Below are positions 31,786 to 40,257 of a DNA stretch of 64,000 nucleotides, piece after piece. How positions within the stretch are numbered: the first letter of the stretch is position 1; every line of letters starts with the position of its first letter. The position numbers and the translations under genes were made by a program. The stretch spans positions 594,751-658,750 of the forward strand of contig NZ_JAVHJP010000001.1 in assembly GCF_031020795.1 (NCBI RefSeq). Direction: 5' to 3'. The stretch is from Hydrogenophaga pseudoflava. GTDB taxonomy: Bacteria; Pseudomonadota; Gammaproteobacteria; Burkholderiales; Burkholderiaceae_C. The notes below the pieces were generated by a model. It saw only the letters and a program-made list of their open reading frames with translations, ran no database searches and was not told the DNA's origin.

Positions 31786-32721
31786 ATGCCCAATTCCTCC
31801 CAGCGCCTGACCCCGGCCACCGCGGCCCTGCTCCTGGTACCGCCGCTGCTGTGGGCGGGCAATGCCGTGGTCGGCCGGCTCATGCAGGGCAGCATCCCGC
31901 CCGTCACCTTCAACTTCCTGCGCTGGGTGCTGGCCCTCGTGATGCTGCTGCCGCTGGCCGCGTGGGTGCTGGCGCCGCGCAGCCCGGTGTGGGCCCACGG
32001 CCGGCGTTTCGCTGTGCTGGGGCTGCTGAGCGTGGCGCTGTACAACGCGCTGCAGTACATGGCGCTCAAGACCTCGACACCGATCAACGTGACGCTGGTC
32101 GCCGCGAGCATGCCGGTCTGGATGATCCTGCTGGGCCGGCTGTTCTTCGGCGTGCCGGTGACGCGGCGCGCCGCCCTGGGGGCCATGCTGTCGCTCGCCG
32201 GCGTGGTGGTGGTGCTCGTGCGCGGCGACTGGCGCCAGCTGGGTGCCCTGCAACTGGTGCCGGGCGACGCCTGGATGCTCGCGGCCTCCATCACCTGGGC
32301 GGCCTACAGCTGGATGCTGGCCCGCCCGGGACCGGGCAGCGAGCCGGCCGAGGTGCGGCGCGACTGGGCCGCCTTCCTGCTGGCGCAGGTCGCCTTCGGG
32401 CTCACCTGGTCCGCCGCCATGACCGCCGGCGAATGGCTGATGCTGCCGTCCCTGCCCGAGGGCGAACACCACCTGCGCTGGGGCTGGCCGCTGGTGCTGT
32501 CGCTGCTGTACGTGGCCGTCGGTCCCTCGCTGCTGGCCTACCGCGCCTGGGGGGCGGGCGTCTCGCGGGTCGGTCCGACCGTGGCCGGTTTCTTCAGCAA
32601 CCTCACCCCGCTGTTCGCGGCGCTGATGTCGGCCACCCTGCTGGGCGAGCCGCCGCAGCTCTACCACTTGGCGGGGTTCGTGCTGATCGTGGGCGGCATC
32701 CTGGTCAGCTCGCGACGCTGA
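31786..32721 (+). CDS. EamA/DMT-family transporter
   Basis: Inner-membrane protein of 311 residues with about ten hydrophobic helices in two EamA repeats (first LLWAGNAVVGRLM, second YVAVGPSLLAYRAWGAG then PTVAGFFSNLTPLFAALMS). The superfamily exports amino acids and other metabolites. It is likely leaderless (TACAGT at 31774). It meets the SDR gene tail to tail with no spacer. A second, clearly different EamA protein is encoded at 33535-34470; they are not close paralogues. Confidence 0.88.
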   Translation: MPNSSQRLTPATAALLLVPPLLWAGNAVVGRLMQGSIPPVTFNFLRWVLALVMLLPLAAWVLAPRSPVWAHGRRFAVLGLLSVALYNALQYMALKTSTPINVTLVAASMPVWMILLGRLFFGVPVTRRAALGAMLSLAGVVVVLVRGDWRQLGALQLVPGDAWMLAASITWAAYSWMLARPGPGSEPAEVRRDWAAFLLAQVAFGLTWSAAMTAGEWLMLPSLPEGEHHLRWGWPLVLSLLYVAVGPSLLAYRAWGAGVSRVGPTVAGFFSNLTPLFAALMSATLLGEPPQLYHLAGFVLIVGGILVSSRR

Positions 32722-33519
32722 TCAGTAGGTCCCAGGGTACAGCCCGCCGTCGGGCAGGATGTTCTGGCCGTTGAGATAACCCGCCTGCCGGCTGCAGAGG
32801 AAGGCGCAGATCGCGCCGAACTCCTCGGGGTTGCCGAAGCGCTTGGCCGGCACCTGGGCCATCTGCGCCGCGCGCACCTCGTCCACGGTCTTGCCCGTCT
32901 TGGTCGCCGCGCCAGCGATCGTTCCCTGCAGGCGCTCGGTGTCGAACTTGCCGGGCAGCAGGTTGTTGATCGTCACGCCCTGGGCCGCGATGCCGCTGCG
33001 GGCCACGCCCGCCACGAAACCCGTCAGGCCGCTGCGCGCGCCGTTGGACAGGCCCAGGATGTCGATGGGCGCCTTCACCGCGCTGCTGGTGATGTTGACG
33101 ATGCGGCCGAAGCCGCGCGCCGCCATGCCGTCCACCGTGGCCTTGATGAGTTCGATCGGCGTGAGCATGTTGGCGTCCACCGCCTTGATCCAGGCCTCGC
33201 GGTCCCAGTTGCGGAAGTCGCCGGGCGGAGGGCCACCCGCGTTGGTGACCACGATGTCGAAATCCGTACCCGGCCCGCCCGGTGCCGCAAACGCGGCGGC
33301 ACGCCCCTCGGGTGTGGTGATGTCGGCGGCGACCGCGATCACCGCCACACCCGGCGTGGTGGTGCGCAGCGCCGCAGCGGACGCCTCCAGCACATCGCGC
33401 CCGCGGGCCACCATGACCACGTTCACCCCTTCGGCCGCGAGCGCCTGCGCGCAGCCCAGCCCGAGACCCTTGCTCGCGCCGCACACCAGCGCCCACTTGC
33501 CTGCAATGCCCAGATCCAT
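32722..33519 (-). CDS. Atypical short-chain dehydrogenase/reductase (SDR)
   Basis: Rossmann protein of 265 residues. The NAD(P) loop GASKGLGLGCAQAL and the NAG-type motif VVTNAGGPPPGDF are intact. The catalytic SDR tetrad is not: after the serine pair in NITSSAVKAP the expected YxxxK reads SNGAR, so Tyr and Lys are missing. It may bind nucleotide without classical reductase chemistry or use another acid/base. It is the last gene of a minus-strand run with the EamA gene (15 bp gap). AAGGAG lies 8 bases before the ATG. Confidence 0.85.
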   Translation of the reverse strand: MDLGIAGKWALVCGASKGLGLGCAQALAAEGVNVVMVARGRDVLEASAAALRTTTPGVAVIAVAADITTPEGRAAAFAAPGGPGTDFDIVVTNAGGPPPGDFRNWDREAWIKAVDANMLTPIELIKATVDGMAARGFGRIVNITSSAVKAPIDILGLSNGARSGLTGFVAGVARSGIAAQGVTINNLLPGKFDTERLQGTIAGAATKTGKTVDEVRAAQMAQVPAKRFGNPEEFGAICAFLCSRQAGYLNGQNILPDGGLYPGTY

Positions 33520-33534
33520 GTCTGTACTCCTTGA

Positions 33535-34470
33535 CTACTTGCCCTGCGCCGCCTGGCCGCCGAAGCGCGTGACCAGAAACACACCCGAGACCACCAGCAC
33601 TGTGCCGGCCACGATCCAGCCGTTGAACGGCTCCTCCAGAATGAGCACGCCCATGGCGATGGTCGACATCGGCCCGATCATGCCGGTCTGCGCCGCCAGC
33701 CCCGCGCCGATGCGCTCGATCGCCATCATCACCATGATCACCGGCGCGAAGGTGCAGGCGGTGGCGTTGAGCACCGACAGCCAGATCACCTCGGGCGCGA
33801 CCTCGGCAGCGCTCAGCGGCCGCAGCAGCACGAACTGCAGCAGGCACAGCCCGCAGGCCACGCTGGTGGCCAGCCCCACCAGGCGCATCGAGCCCAGGCG
33901 CTTGACCATCTCGCCGCTGTAGACCAGGTAGATCGCGTAGCTGATCGCGCTGCCGAACACCAGCAGCGCACCCAGTGCCGCACCAGGGCCGGCGAAGTCG
34001 GCCTCGTGGCCGAACACCAGCAGCACCCCGGCGTAGCTCACGGCCATCGCCACCGCCTGCGTCGCCGTGATGCGCCGCCCAAAGAGCAGCCAGCCCAGCA
34101 GCAGCACCAGCGTGGGGTTGAGGTAGAGGATGAGGCGCTCCAGGCTGGCGCTGATGTAGCTCAGGCCCCAGAAGTCGAGAAAGCTCGCGAGGTAGTAACC
34201 GGTCACGCCCAGGCCCAGGATGCCCAGCCAGTCCCTGCGGGTCAGCGGGTTCTTCGCGCCGCCGCCCTGCCGGTAGGTCGCCCACCAGGCCAGGGCCAGG
34301 AACATGGGCAGCGCGAACAGCATGCGGTACATGATCAGCGTCACCGCGTCGACGCCGTGGCGGTAGGCCAGCTTGACGATGATGGCCTTGCCGCTGAAGG
34401 CGATGGAGCCGGCGCAGGCCAGCAGCAGTCCGGAAACGAGGTGGGGCGGTCGGTTGGCGGTGGCCGTCAT
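33535..34470 (-). CDS. EamA/DMT-family transporter
   Basis: Second EamA-type exporter, 311 residues, about ten hydrophobic helices. The first repeat has SGKAIIVKLAYRHGVDAVTLIMYRM; the second has NATACTFAPVIMVMMAIERIGAG and ends in the EEPFNGWIVAGTVLVVSGV helix typical of RhtA-like proteins. ATG at 34470 (an in-frame ATG at 34533 lies in non-homologous sequence). It sits 63 bp downstream of the FNR-like gene on the same strand and is followed by the SDR gene after 15 bp. The substrate is unknown. Confidence 0.88.
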   Translation of the reverse strand: MTATANRPPHLVSGLLLACAGSIAFSGKAIIVKLAYRHGVDAVTLIMYRMLFALPMFLALAWWATYRQGGGAKNPLTRRDWLGILGLGVTGYYLASFLDFWGLSYISASLERLILYLNPTLVLLLGWLLFGRRITATQAVAMAVSYAGVLLVFGHEADFAGPGAALGALLVFGSAISYAIYLVYSGEMVKRLGSMRLVGLATSVACGLCLLQFVLLRPLSAAEVAPEVIWLSVLNATACTFAPVIMVMMAIERIGAGLAAQTGMIGPMSTIAMGVLILEEPFNGWIVAGTVLVVSGVFLVTRFGGQAAQGK

Positions 34471-34533
34471 CCGGGAATTATCGGCAGGCCACGCCGGCAC
34501 CGCTGTCGTGTTCGGCGATGGGAGCCTTCGCAC

Positions 34534-35244
34534 TCAGTCTTTGGGCGACGACAGGCGCTCGGCGTCGACGATGCGGTAGGCGCGGCCGATGCGGTCCATG
34601 GGCTCGATCAGGCCTTCGCGCACGAAGGCATTGAGCGTGCGGCTGACGGTCTCCAGCTTGAGGTCGAGCATGGCGCCCATGTCCTCGCGCGAGAACAGCG
34701 TGCACTGCGCAGGGTCCTGCTCGGAGCGCATCTTGAGGATCAGGCCCGCCAGGCGCTGGCGCGCGGTGCCGAAGTTGAGCTCGGCCAGCCAGTCGTCGGC
34801 CTCCCTGAGGCTGCGGTGCCAGCGTTCCAGCAGGCGCTGGTGCAGGCGCGACGTCTCGCGGTTCAGGCGCTGGATCACCTGCAGCGGCAGGCGGCAGACC
34901 CGCACGTTGGTCAGCGCGATGGCATCGGCGTCGTAGGTCGGTCCCATGAGCGCCTCCAGGCCGATCACGTCGCCGCTGCGCAGCACCCGCACGATGCGCT
35001 GGCGGCCATCCATCGTGTTGCGCACCAGCTTGACCATGCCGGCCCGCAGGGTGAACAACGAGGTGGCGGTTTCGCCCATGCGCGCCACCGCATGCCCCGG
35101 CGCGTATTCAAGGTCGTCGATGGGCGCGTGGATCAGGCTGAAGTCGTCCTCGTGCAGGTCGGCAAACAGCACCATGTCGCGGATGCCGCAGGCGCGGCAG
35201 TCGGCCGTGCCGCGCCAGGCCGATTCGGTCTTGATGGGAATCAT
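34534..35244 (-). CDS. FNR-like transcriptional regulator lacking one cluster cysteine
   Basis: Crp/Fnr regulator of 236 residues. The N-terminus has CRACGIRDMV: cysteines 16 and 19 match the first two FNR cluster ligands, but the third position (residue 25) is Val; Cys117 in VRVCRLPL matches FNR Cys122. The recognition helix LKLETVSRTLNAF keeps the ETxSR residues by which FNR reads TTGAT. It should therefore bind FNR boxes but may sense oxygen poorly or through another chemistry. It is the third gene of a tight operon (12 bp after the GspE-like gene). ATG at 35244. Confidence 0.9.
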   Translation of the reverse strand: MIPIKTESAWRGTADCRACGIRDMVLFADLHEDDFSLIHAPIDDLEYAPGHAVARMGETATSLFTLRAGMVKLVRNTMDGRQRIVRVLRSGDVIGLEALMGPTYDADAIALTNVRVCRLPLQVIQRLNRETSRLHQRLLERWHRSLREADDWLAELNFGTARQRLAGLILKMRSEQDPAQCTLFSREDMGAMLDLKLETVSRTLNAFVREGLIEPMDRIGRAYRIVDAERLSSPKD

Positions 35245-35256
35245 GGCTGTCAGGAT

Positions 35257-37071
35257 TTATTGGACCGGCGGTGTACAGGCCAACACCTCGTCCAGCGTGG
35301 TCAGGCCTTCGGCGACGCGCGCAGCGCCCGCCAGCCGCAGCGGCCGCATGCCGTCGCTCACACCCTGGCGACGCAGCGACTCCATCTTCGGCTCGCGGTT
35401 GACCTTGTCCTTGAACGCCTCGGTGATGGTGAGCAGTTCGTACAGACCGGTGCGGCCGCGGAAGCCGGTCATGCGGCACTCCACGCAGCCCACCGGCTGG
35501 TAGGGCCGGTACTTGCCGCTCACCTGCCAGGGCTTGACCAGCTCGGCCAGCGACGAGAGCGAGGCCTCGGCCGCCGCATCGTCCTCGCGCACCTTGCACG
35601 ATGGGCAGAGCGTGCGCACCAGGCGCTGGGCCAGCACTCCGAGCACCGTGGCGTTGATGAGGTAGGGCGGAATGCCCAGTTCCATCAGCCGCATGATCGC
35701 GCTGGGCGCGTCGTTGGTGTGCAGGGTCGAGAAGACCAGGTGGCCGGTCAGCGCGGCCTGCACCGCCATCTCGGCGGTGGGCAGGTCGCGGATTTCGCCC
35801 ACCATGATGATGTCCGGGTCCTGGCGCATCAGCGAGCGCAGCCCCTGCGCAAAGTCCAGATCGAGGTGCGGCTGCACCTGGGTCTGGTTGAAGGCCGGCT
35901 CGATCATCTCGATCGGATCTTCCACCGTGCTGACGTTCACCTCTTCGGTCGCCAGCCGCTTGAGCGTGGCGTACAGCGTCGTCGTCTTGCCCGATCCGGT
36001 CGGACCAGTCACCAGGATGATGCCGTGCGGGCGTTTGGTGAGCGCCTCCCAGCGCGGCGCGTCGGTGGCCGAGAAGCCCAGCGCGGCCAGGTCCTTCACC
36101 GTCGCGTCCGGGTCGAAGATGCGCATCACCAGCTTCTCGCCGAAGGCCGTGGGCAGGGTCGAGAGGCGCATCTCCACCTCGTCGCCCTTGGACTGGCCCT
36201 GGCCGGGCCGCAGCGTCTTGATGCGGCCGTCCTGCGGGCGCCGCCGCTCGACCACGTCCATGCGGCCGAGCAGCTTGATGCGCGCGGTCATCGCATTCAT
36301 CACCGTCATCGGCATCTGGTAGACCGGGTGCAGCACGCCGTCGATGCGGAAACGGATCACGCCCTGGTCGCGGCGCGGTTCCAGGTGGATGTCGCTGGCG
36401 CGCTGGTCGAAGGCGTACTGCCAGAGCCAGTCCACCACCTGCACCACGTGCTGGTCGTTGGCATCCAGCTTGTTGGCCTTGCCCAGTTCGACCAGCTGCT
36501 CGAAGGTGCCGAACGGGTTGCTCTGGTTGCCCATCTTGCTGGCGGCCCGGACGGACTTGGCCAGCGCGAAGAACTCGGCCGTGTAGCGCGCGACGTCCTG
36601 CGGGTTGGACACCACCAGGCGCACGCTCTTGCGGGTCTGGCGCTCGACCTCGGGAATCCAGTCGCGCACGAAGGGCTCGGGCGTGGCCACCACCACCTCG
36701 GCGGGCCCCACCTGCACCGGCAGCACCTTGTGGCGCTCGGCGTAGGCCGCACTCATCACATCGCCCACCTTGCCCACATCGACCTTGAGCGGGTCGATGC
36801 GGAAGAACTCCAGACCGCTGCGCGCGGCCAGCCACTGCGTGAGCATGTCCACGTCCAGCACCTGCCCGTCCGACTGGCGCGACATGCCCACCACCGCCAG
36901 ACGCACCAGTGGGTGCTGTGCGCTGTGGGCCGATGCGCATCGGGCGATGGTGCGTGCGGCCTCGTCGGCCGAGATCACGGCGTCCTCGCGCAGCCAGCCG
37001 ACCAGGACACGCCAGTCCAGCGGACCAATGTCGGCGTGTTTCGGGGCAGCGGGCTTGTGGCTGGTTTTCAT
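35257..37071 (-). CDS. GspE/PilB-family secretion or pilus ATPase
   Basis: Hexameric traffic ATPase of 604 residues: an N-terminal MshEN/GspE_N-like domain (about 15-180), then the AAA-like motor with Walker A GPTGSGKTTTLYATL (about 355-369), Asp box VSTVEDPIEM, Walker B DPDIIMVGEIRD and His box LTGHLVFSTLHTNDAPSA. A C-terminal zinc site is visible (CPSC, CVECR). It is closest in style to type II secretion GspE / type IV pilus PilB. No secretin, pseudopilin or inner-membrane platform gene is nearby. The start is the ATG at 37071; a TTG at 37086 would overlap the upstream gene. Confidence 0.9.
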   Translation of the reverse strand: MKTSHKPAAPKHADIGPLDWRVLVGWLREDAVISADEAARTIARCASAHSAQHPLVRLAVVGMSRQSDGQVLDVDMLTQWLAARSGLEFFRIDPLKVDVGKVGDVMSAAYAERHKVLPVQVGPAEVVVATPEPFVRDWIPEVERQTRKSVRLVVSNPQDVARYTAEFFALAKSVRAASKMGNQSNPFGTFEQLVELGKANKLDANDQHVVQVVDWLWQYAFDQRASDIHLEPRRDQGVIRFRIDGVLHPVYQMPMTVMNAMTARIKLLGRMDVVERRRPQDGRIKTLRPGQGQSKGDEVEMRLSTLPTAFGEKLVMRIFDPDATVKDLAALGFSATDAPRWEALTKRPHGIILVTGPTGSGKTTTLYATLKRLATEEVNVSTVEDPIEMIEPAFNQTQVQPHLDLDFAQGLRSLMRQDPDIIMVGEIRDLPTAEMAVQAALTGHLVFSTLHTNDAPSAIMRLMELGIPPYLINATVLGVLAQRLVRTLCPSCKVREDDAAAEASLSSLAELVKPWQVSGKYRPYQPVGCVECRMTGFRGRTGLYELLTITEAFKDKVNREPKMESLRRQGVSDGMRPLRLAGAARVAEGLTTLDEVLACTPPVQ

Positions 37072-37078
37072 GCGGGTC

Positions 37079-37843
37079 TCACTCAACCGGTTTGAAGATG
37101 CGCAGCCATTTCACAGCCGGCAGGTCCCAGCGCGTGCGGACCTCTTCCGCGCGCGCCAAAAGCTCCATGCGGGTCGGCCGTTGGGCCGTGCGCTGCGCCA
37201 GCACGATGGTATTGCCTTCGCGCGTGGGCTTGAAGGCCCAGACCGCCTCGCGCCCGAACGCCGCGCAGATGCTCTCCAGCGAGCGCTCGTAGCTGGCGTC
37301 GCGGCCGAACAGGTTGACCGTCATCGCGCCCTCGTCGGTCAGCAGGGCGCGGCAGTCGGCGTAGAAGTCGGGGCTGTCGAGCACCGGCGCCGCCGCCTCG
37401 TGGTCGTACAGGTCGACCTGCAGGGCGTCGATACGGCCCAGATGCACCGCCTGGCGAACCTCCTGCGCCGCGTCGGCCAGCAGCACGCGCAGGCGGGGGC
37501 CGTCGGGCGGCAACTTGAACCAGCCGCGGCAGGCGGCAACCACCTGCGGGTTGATCTCCACCGCCGTGGTGTCCATGCGCAACTTTTTGTAATGGAACTT
37601 GGTCAGCGCGGCCGAGCCCAGGCCCAGCTGCATGGCACGGCGTTTGGACACCGAGTCGGGGTCGACGAACAGCAGCCAGGCCATCATGCGCTGCACATAG
37701 TCCAGCTCGATGGCGAAGGGGTCGTCGATGATCATCGATCCCTGGATCCATTCGGTGCCCAGGTGCAGGAAGCGCACCTCGCCATCTTCCGAGAGCGTGA
37801 CGTCCGGCAAGGCCCCCGCCGCGGCGCGTGAAGAACTCCTCAT
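37079..37843 (-). CDS. Spermidine synthase-like protein
   Basis: Methyltransferase-fold protein of 254 residues resembling aminopropyltransferases: QGSMIIDDPFAIELDYVQRM (the substrate loop), LGLGSAALTKF (nucleotide loop, in place of the canonical GGGDG), TAVEINPQVV (ribose acidic residue) and ADAAQEV, IDALQVDLYD (gatekeeper region). The catalytic DAYD-type motif is altered to DLYD. Putrescine aminopropyl transfer is therefore uncertain. It is translationally close (7 bp) to the GspE-like gene and heads that operon. ATG at 37843. Confidence 0.82.
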   Translation of the reverse strand: MRSSSRAAAGALPDVTLSEDGEVRFLHLGTEWIQGSMIIDDPFAIELDYVQRMMAWLLFVDPDSVSKRRAMQLGLGSAALTKFHYKKLRMDTTAVEINPQVVAACRGWFKLPPDGPRLRVLLADAAQEVRQAVHLGRIDALQVDLYDHEAAAPVLDSPDFYADCRALLTDEGAMTVNLFGRDASYERSLESICAAFGREAVWAFKPTREGNTIVLAQRTAQRPTRMELLARAEEVRTRWDLPAVKWLRIFKPVE

Positions 37844-37989
37844 CGGGACGCCCCTGGCTCACAGGAATGCCACAGGGGTGGCGCAAACGACACGGCGTCC
37901 CGCGTCAGGGTGACAGCCTGTCGAAAAAAGTTCGCATGGGCGAAGGAAGATCGCATCGGGACAAGGTGTTCCAGGAGAAAGGATTCATT

Positions 37990-38802
37990 ATGAACATGGA
38001 AGTGGTCTGGAATTTCCTCAGCACCCAGGGGGCCGACTTCGGCCTGAAGATCCTGGGCGCGATCGCGGCGTGGGTGGTCGGGCGCTGGCTGATCGGCCTG
38101 GCGGTGCGGCTGATCGGCGCCGCGCTGGAAAAAGGCCGGAACATCGACGCGACGCTGACGCAGTACCTCAAGTCCATCCTCTCGGTGCTGCTGACCCTGG
38201 TGCTGGTGCTGGCCATCCTGGACATCTTCGGCATCAAGACCACCTCGTTCGCGGCCCTGCTGGCCGGCGCCGGCCTGGCGATTGGCGCGGCCTGGAGCGG
38301 CATGCTGGGCAACTTCGCGGCCGGGCTGTTCCTGCAGGTGCTGCGACCCTACAAGGTGGGCGATTTCATCAACGCGGGCGGCACGCTGGGCACCGTGAAG
38401 GAACTGGGCCTGTTCGCCACCACCGTGCTCACGCCCGACAACGTGCTCACCGTGGTGGGCAACAACAAGGTGTTCTCGGACAACGTGCAGAACTTCAGCG
38501 CCGAGCCGTACCGCCGCGTGGACTGCGTGGCCAAGGTGGCCAACAGCGTGGACGTGATGGAGGCCATGGCGCGACTGCGGCCGGTGATTGCTGCGATACC
38601 GAACGTGAAGGACTCGCCCGCCCCGGACATCGAGATCCTGCAGTTCACGCCCGAGGGTCCGCTGCTGTGTGTGCGCCCGTACACGCACACCGACCACTAC
38701 TGGCAGGTCTACTTCGACACGAACAAGGCGATCGTGTCGACCTTCGGTGCGGCGGGATACCCGGTGCCGGAGACGCCGATGGCGCATCGGGCGGTGGGCT
38801 GA
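37990..38802 (+). CDS. Small-conductance mechanosensitive channel (MscS family)
   Basis: Inner-membrane tension-gated channel of 270 residues, about the size of E. coli MscS (286). Three hydrophobic helices; TM3, which lines the pore, is the Gly/Ala-rich FAALLAGAGLAIGAAWSGMLGNFAAG. The beta domain follows with PYKVGDFINAGGTLGTVKELGLF. It protects against hypo-osmotic shock. AGGAGAAAGG lies just before the ATG at 37990. It is monocistronic and divergent from the spermidine-synthase-like gene. Confidence 0.95.
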   Translation: MNMEVVWNFLSTQGADFGLKILGAIAAWVVGRWLIGLAVRLIGAALEKGRNIDATLTQYLKSILSVLLTLVLVLAILDIFGIKTTSFAALLAGAGLAIGAAWSGMLGNFAAGLFLQVLRPYKVGDFINAGGTLGTVKELGLFATTVLTPDNVLTVVGNNKVFSDNVQNFSAEPYRRVDCVAKVANSVDVMEAMARLRPVIAAIPNVKDSPAPDIEILQFTPEGPLLCVRPYTHTDHYWQVYFDTNKAIVSTFGAAGYPVPETPMAHRAVG

Positions 38803-38848
38803 CCTGTTGGCACCTCGCAGCGAGTCAGCGAGGTGCGATCCCAGCAGT

Positions 38849-39343
38849 TCAAACAAGCCCGTACAGACGAAACACCTCGCCCCAGGCCGCCAGCTTGCGG
38901 TCGAACGACCAACTGGCGTTCGCAGGACTCGTGGACGGCAGCTTGTGCACCGGCAGGCCCAGCGCCTGGGTGTGCTTCGCATGGCGGAAGCTCTCGCCGC
39001 CGTTGTGGGCGATGGCCACCAGACCAGGGCACTCGCGCCGCACGCGGCCGAAGTCGTTGAGCTCGGCGTTCCGGATGGACGTGTCCAGACTGCCCTCGCG
39101 CTCGCAGGCGGCGTAGACGTCCCAGATGCCCAGCCCCCGGGCGCGCACCACGTCCAGCCGCTCGGCATACCCCATGGCCACCAGGTCCACCGACCAGAGC
39201 GTGGCCAGGATCTTCCAGAACTGGTTCTGCGGGTGCCCGTAGTAGTGCTGCTCGCGCAGCGAGGCCACGCCCGGAAAGCTGCCCAGCACCAGCAACCGGG
39301 TCTGCGGCCCGGTCACCGGCGGCAGACCGACCAGGCGGGTCAT
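38849..39343 (-). CDS. DNA-deoxyinosine / mismatch uracil-DNA glycosylase (UDG superfamily)
   Basis: Base-excision repair enzyme of 164 residues. Motif 1 reads LLVLGSFPGVASLREQHYYGHPQNQFW and motif 2 is KLPSTSPANASW, the marks of the hypoxanthine/deoxyinosine glycosylase branch (family 6) rather than of Ung. The ATG at 39343 overlaps the tatD stop (ATGA), so it is cotranslated with tatD; both act on DNA, which fits a small repair operon. Confidence 0.86.
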   Translation of the reverse strand: MTRLVGLPPVTGPQTRLLVLGSFPGVASLREQHYYGHPQNQFWKILATLWSVDLVAMGYAERLDVVRARGLGIWDVYAACEREGSLDTSIRNAELNDFGRVRRECPGLVAIAHNGGESFRHAKHTQALGLPVHKLPSTSPANASWSFDRKLAAWGEVFRLYGLV

Positions 39344-40188
39344 GGGGCGACGGGCTCCAGCGCGGCCAGGCGCGGCAGCACCCGCATCGCATTGGCGGTG
39401 GTCGCCTCTGCGAATTCTGCGGGCGCCATGCCGCGCAGCCCGGCGATCACCTCGGCGATGCGCGGCAACTCGGCCGGCGTGTTCAGGCCTTGCGGTCGCC
39501 CCACGGCGCGTTCGGCGACGGTGGCGTAGAGCCAGTGTGGCGGAATGTCGGGCGCGTCGGTCTCCAGCACCAGCGCGGACAACGGCAGCTCGGCCGCCAA
39601 GGCCCGCAAGCGCTTCGCGGGTTCGAAGGTGGCCGCGCCACCAAAGCCCAGCGCGAAGCCCATGTCGGTGAAGGCGCGCGCCTGCTCGGCGCTGCCGTTG
39701 AAGGCATGCCCGATGCCGCCGCCCGTGGGCAGCTCGCGCAGGTGCTTGAGCAGCACGTCCGCGCTGCGCCGCACGTGCAGGATCACCGGCAGCCCGTGCT
39801 TGCGCGCCAGCCGCAGCTGGGCGCGGTAAAAGCGCTCCTGCCGCTCGCGCATGGCGGGCTCGCACAGGGCCGGCACAAAAAAATCGAGCCCGATCTCGCC
39901 CACCGCCACCAGGCGCGGGTCGCTGCGGTGTTCGGTGAGCGCCGCGTCCAGAGCGTCCAGGTCTTCGTCTGCGGCCTGAGGCACACACAGGGGGTGGATG
40001 CCCAGCGCGTAGGCATCGCCCAGCCGGTGCGCGAGCAGCCGCACCGTGTCCAGGTTCCGCCGCATCACGGCCGGAATCACGCACAGCCCCACGCCGCGCT
40101 GCGCCGCCAGCGTGCGCGCCTGCACGGCGAGCGCGTGGCCGGCGCCGAACTCGGGCGCGTCCAGATGGCAGTGCGTGTCGATCCACAT
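39340..40188 (-). CDS. tatD: TatD-family metal-dependent deoxyribonuclease
   Basis: Amidohydrolase-fold 3'-5' exonuclease, 282 residues. Metal ligands: DTHCHLD (N-terminal HxH), GEIGLDFF (Glu), PVILHVRR (His), GIGHAFNGS (His) and LETDAPDIPP (Asp). Length and motifs match TatD/YcfH/YjjV proteins; paralogue assignment is uncertain. It overlaps the downstream glycosylase gene by 4 bases. The ATG at 40188 is only a few bases from a divergent TATAAC box. Confidence 0.9.
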   Translation of the reverse strand: MWIDTHCHLDAPEFGAGHALAVQARTLAAQRGVGLCVIPAVMRRNLDTVRLLAHRLGDAYALGIHPLCVPQAADEDLDALDAALTEHRSDPRLVAVGEIGLDFFVPALCEPAMRERQERFYRAQLRLARKHGLPVILHVRRSADVLLKHLRELPTGGGIGHAFNGSAEQARAFTDMGFALGFGGAATFEPAKRLRALAAELPLSALVLETDAPDIPPHWLYATVAERAVGRPQGLNTPAELPRIAEVIAGLRGMAPAEFAEATTANAMRVLPRLAALEPVAP

Positions 40189-40194
40189 CGGGGG

Positions 40195-40200
40195 TATAAC
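40195..40200 (+). promoter_or_regulatory. -10 box (TATAAC) between tatD and the HslJ-like gene
   Basis: TATAAC for the rightward gene; read leftwards the same bases give TTATAC a few bases before the tatD ATG, so the two divergent promoters may overlap. A GCCCCG/CGGGGC hairpin (40216-40232) lies in the rightward leader, followed by a CGGAGG ribosome site. Confidence 0.45.
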
Positions 40201-40257
40201 TCCTCGGACCATTGTGCCCCGCCCGTCGGGGCCACCACGCACCACGGAGGAATTCCC

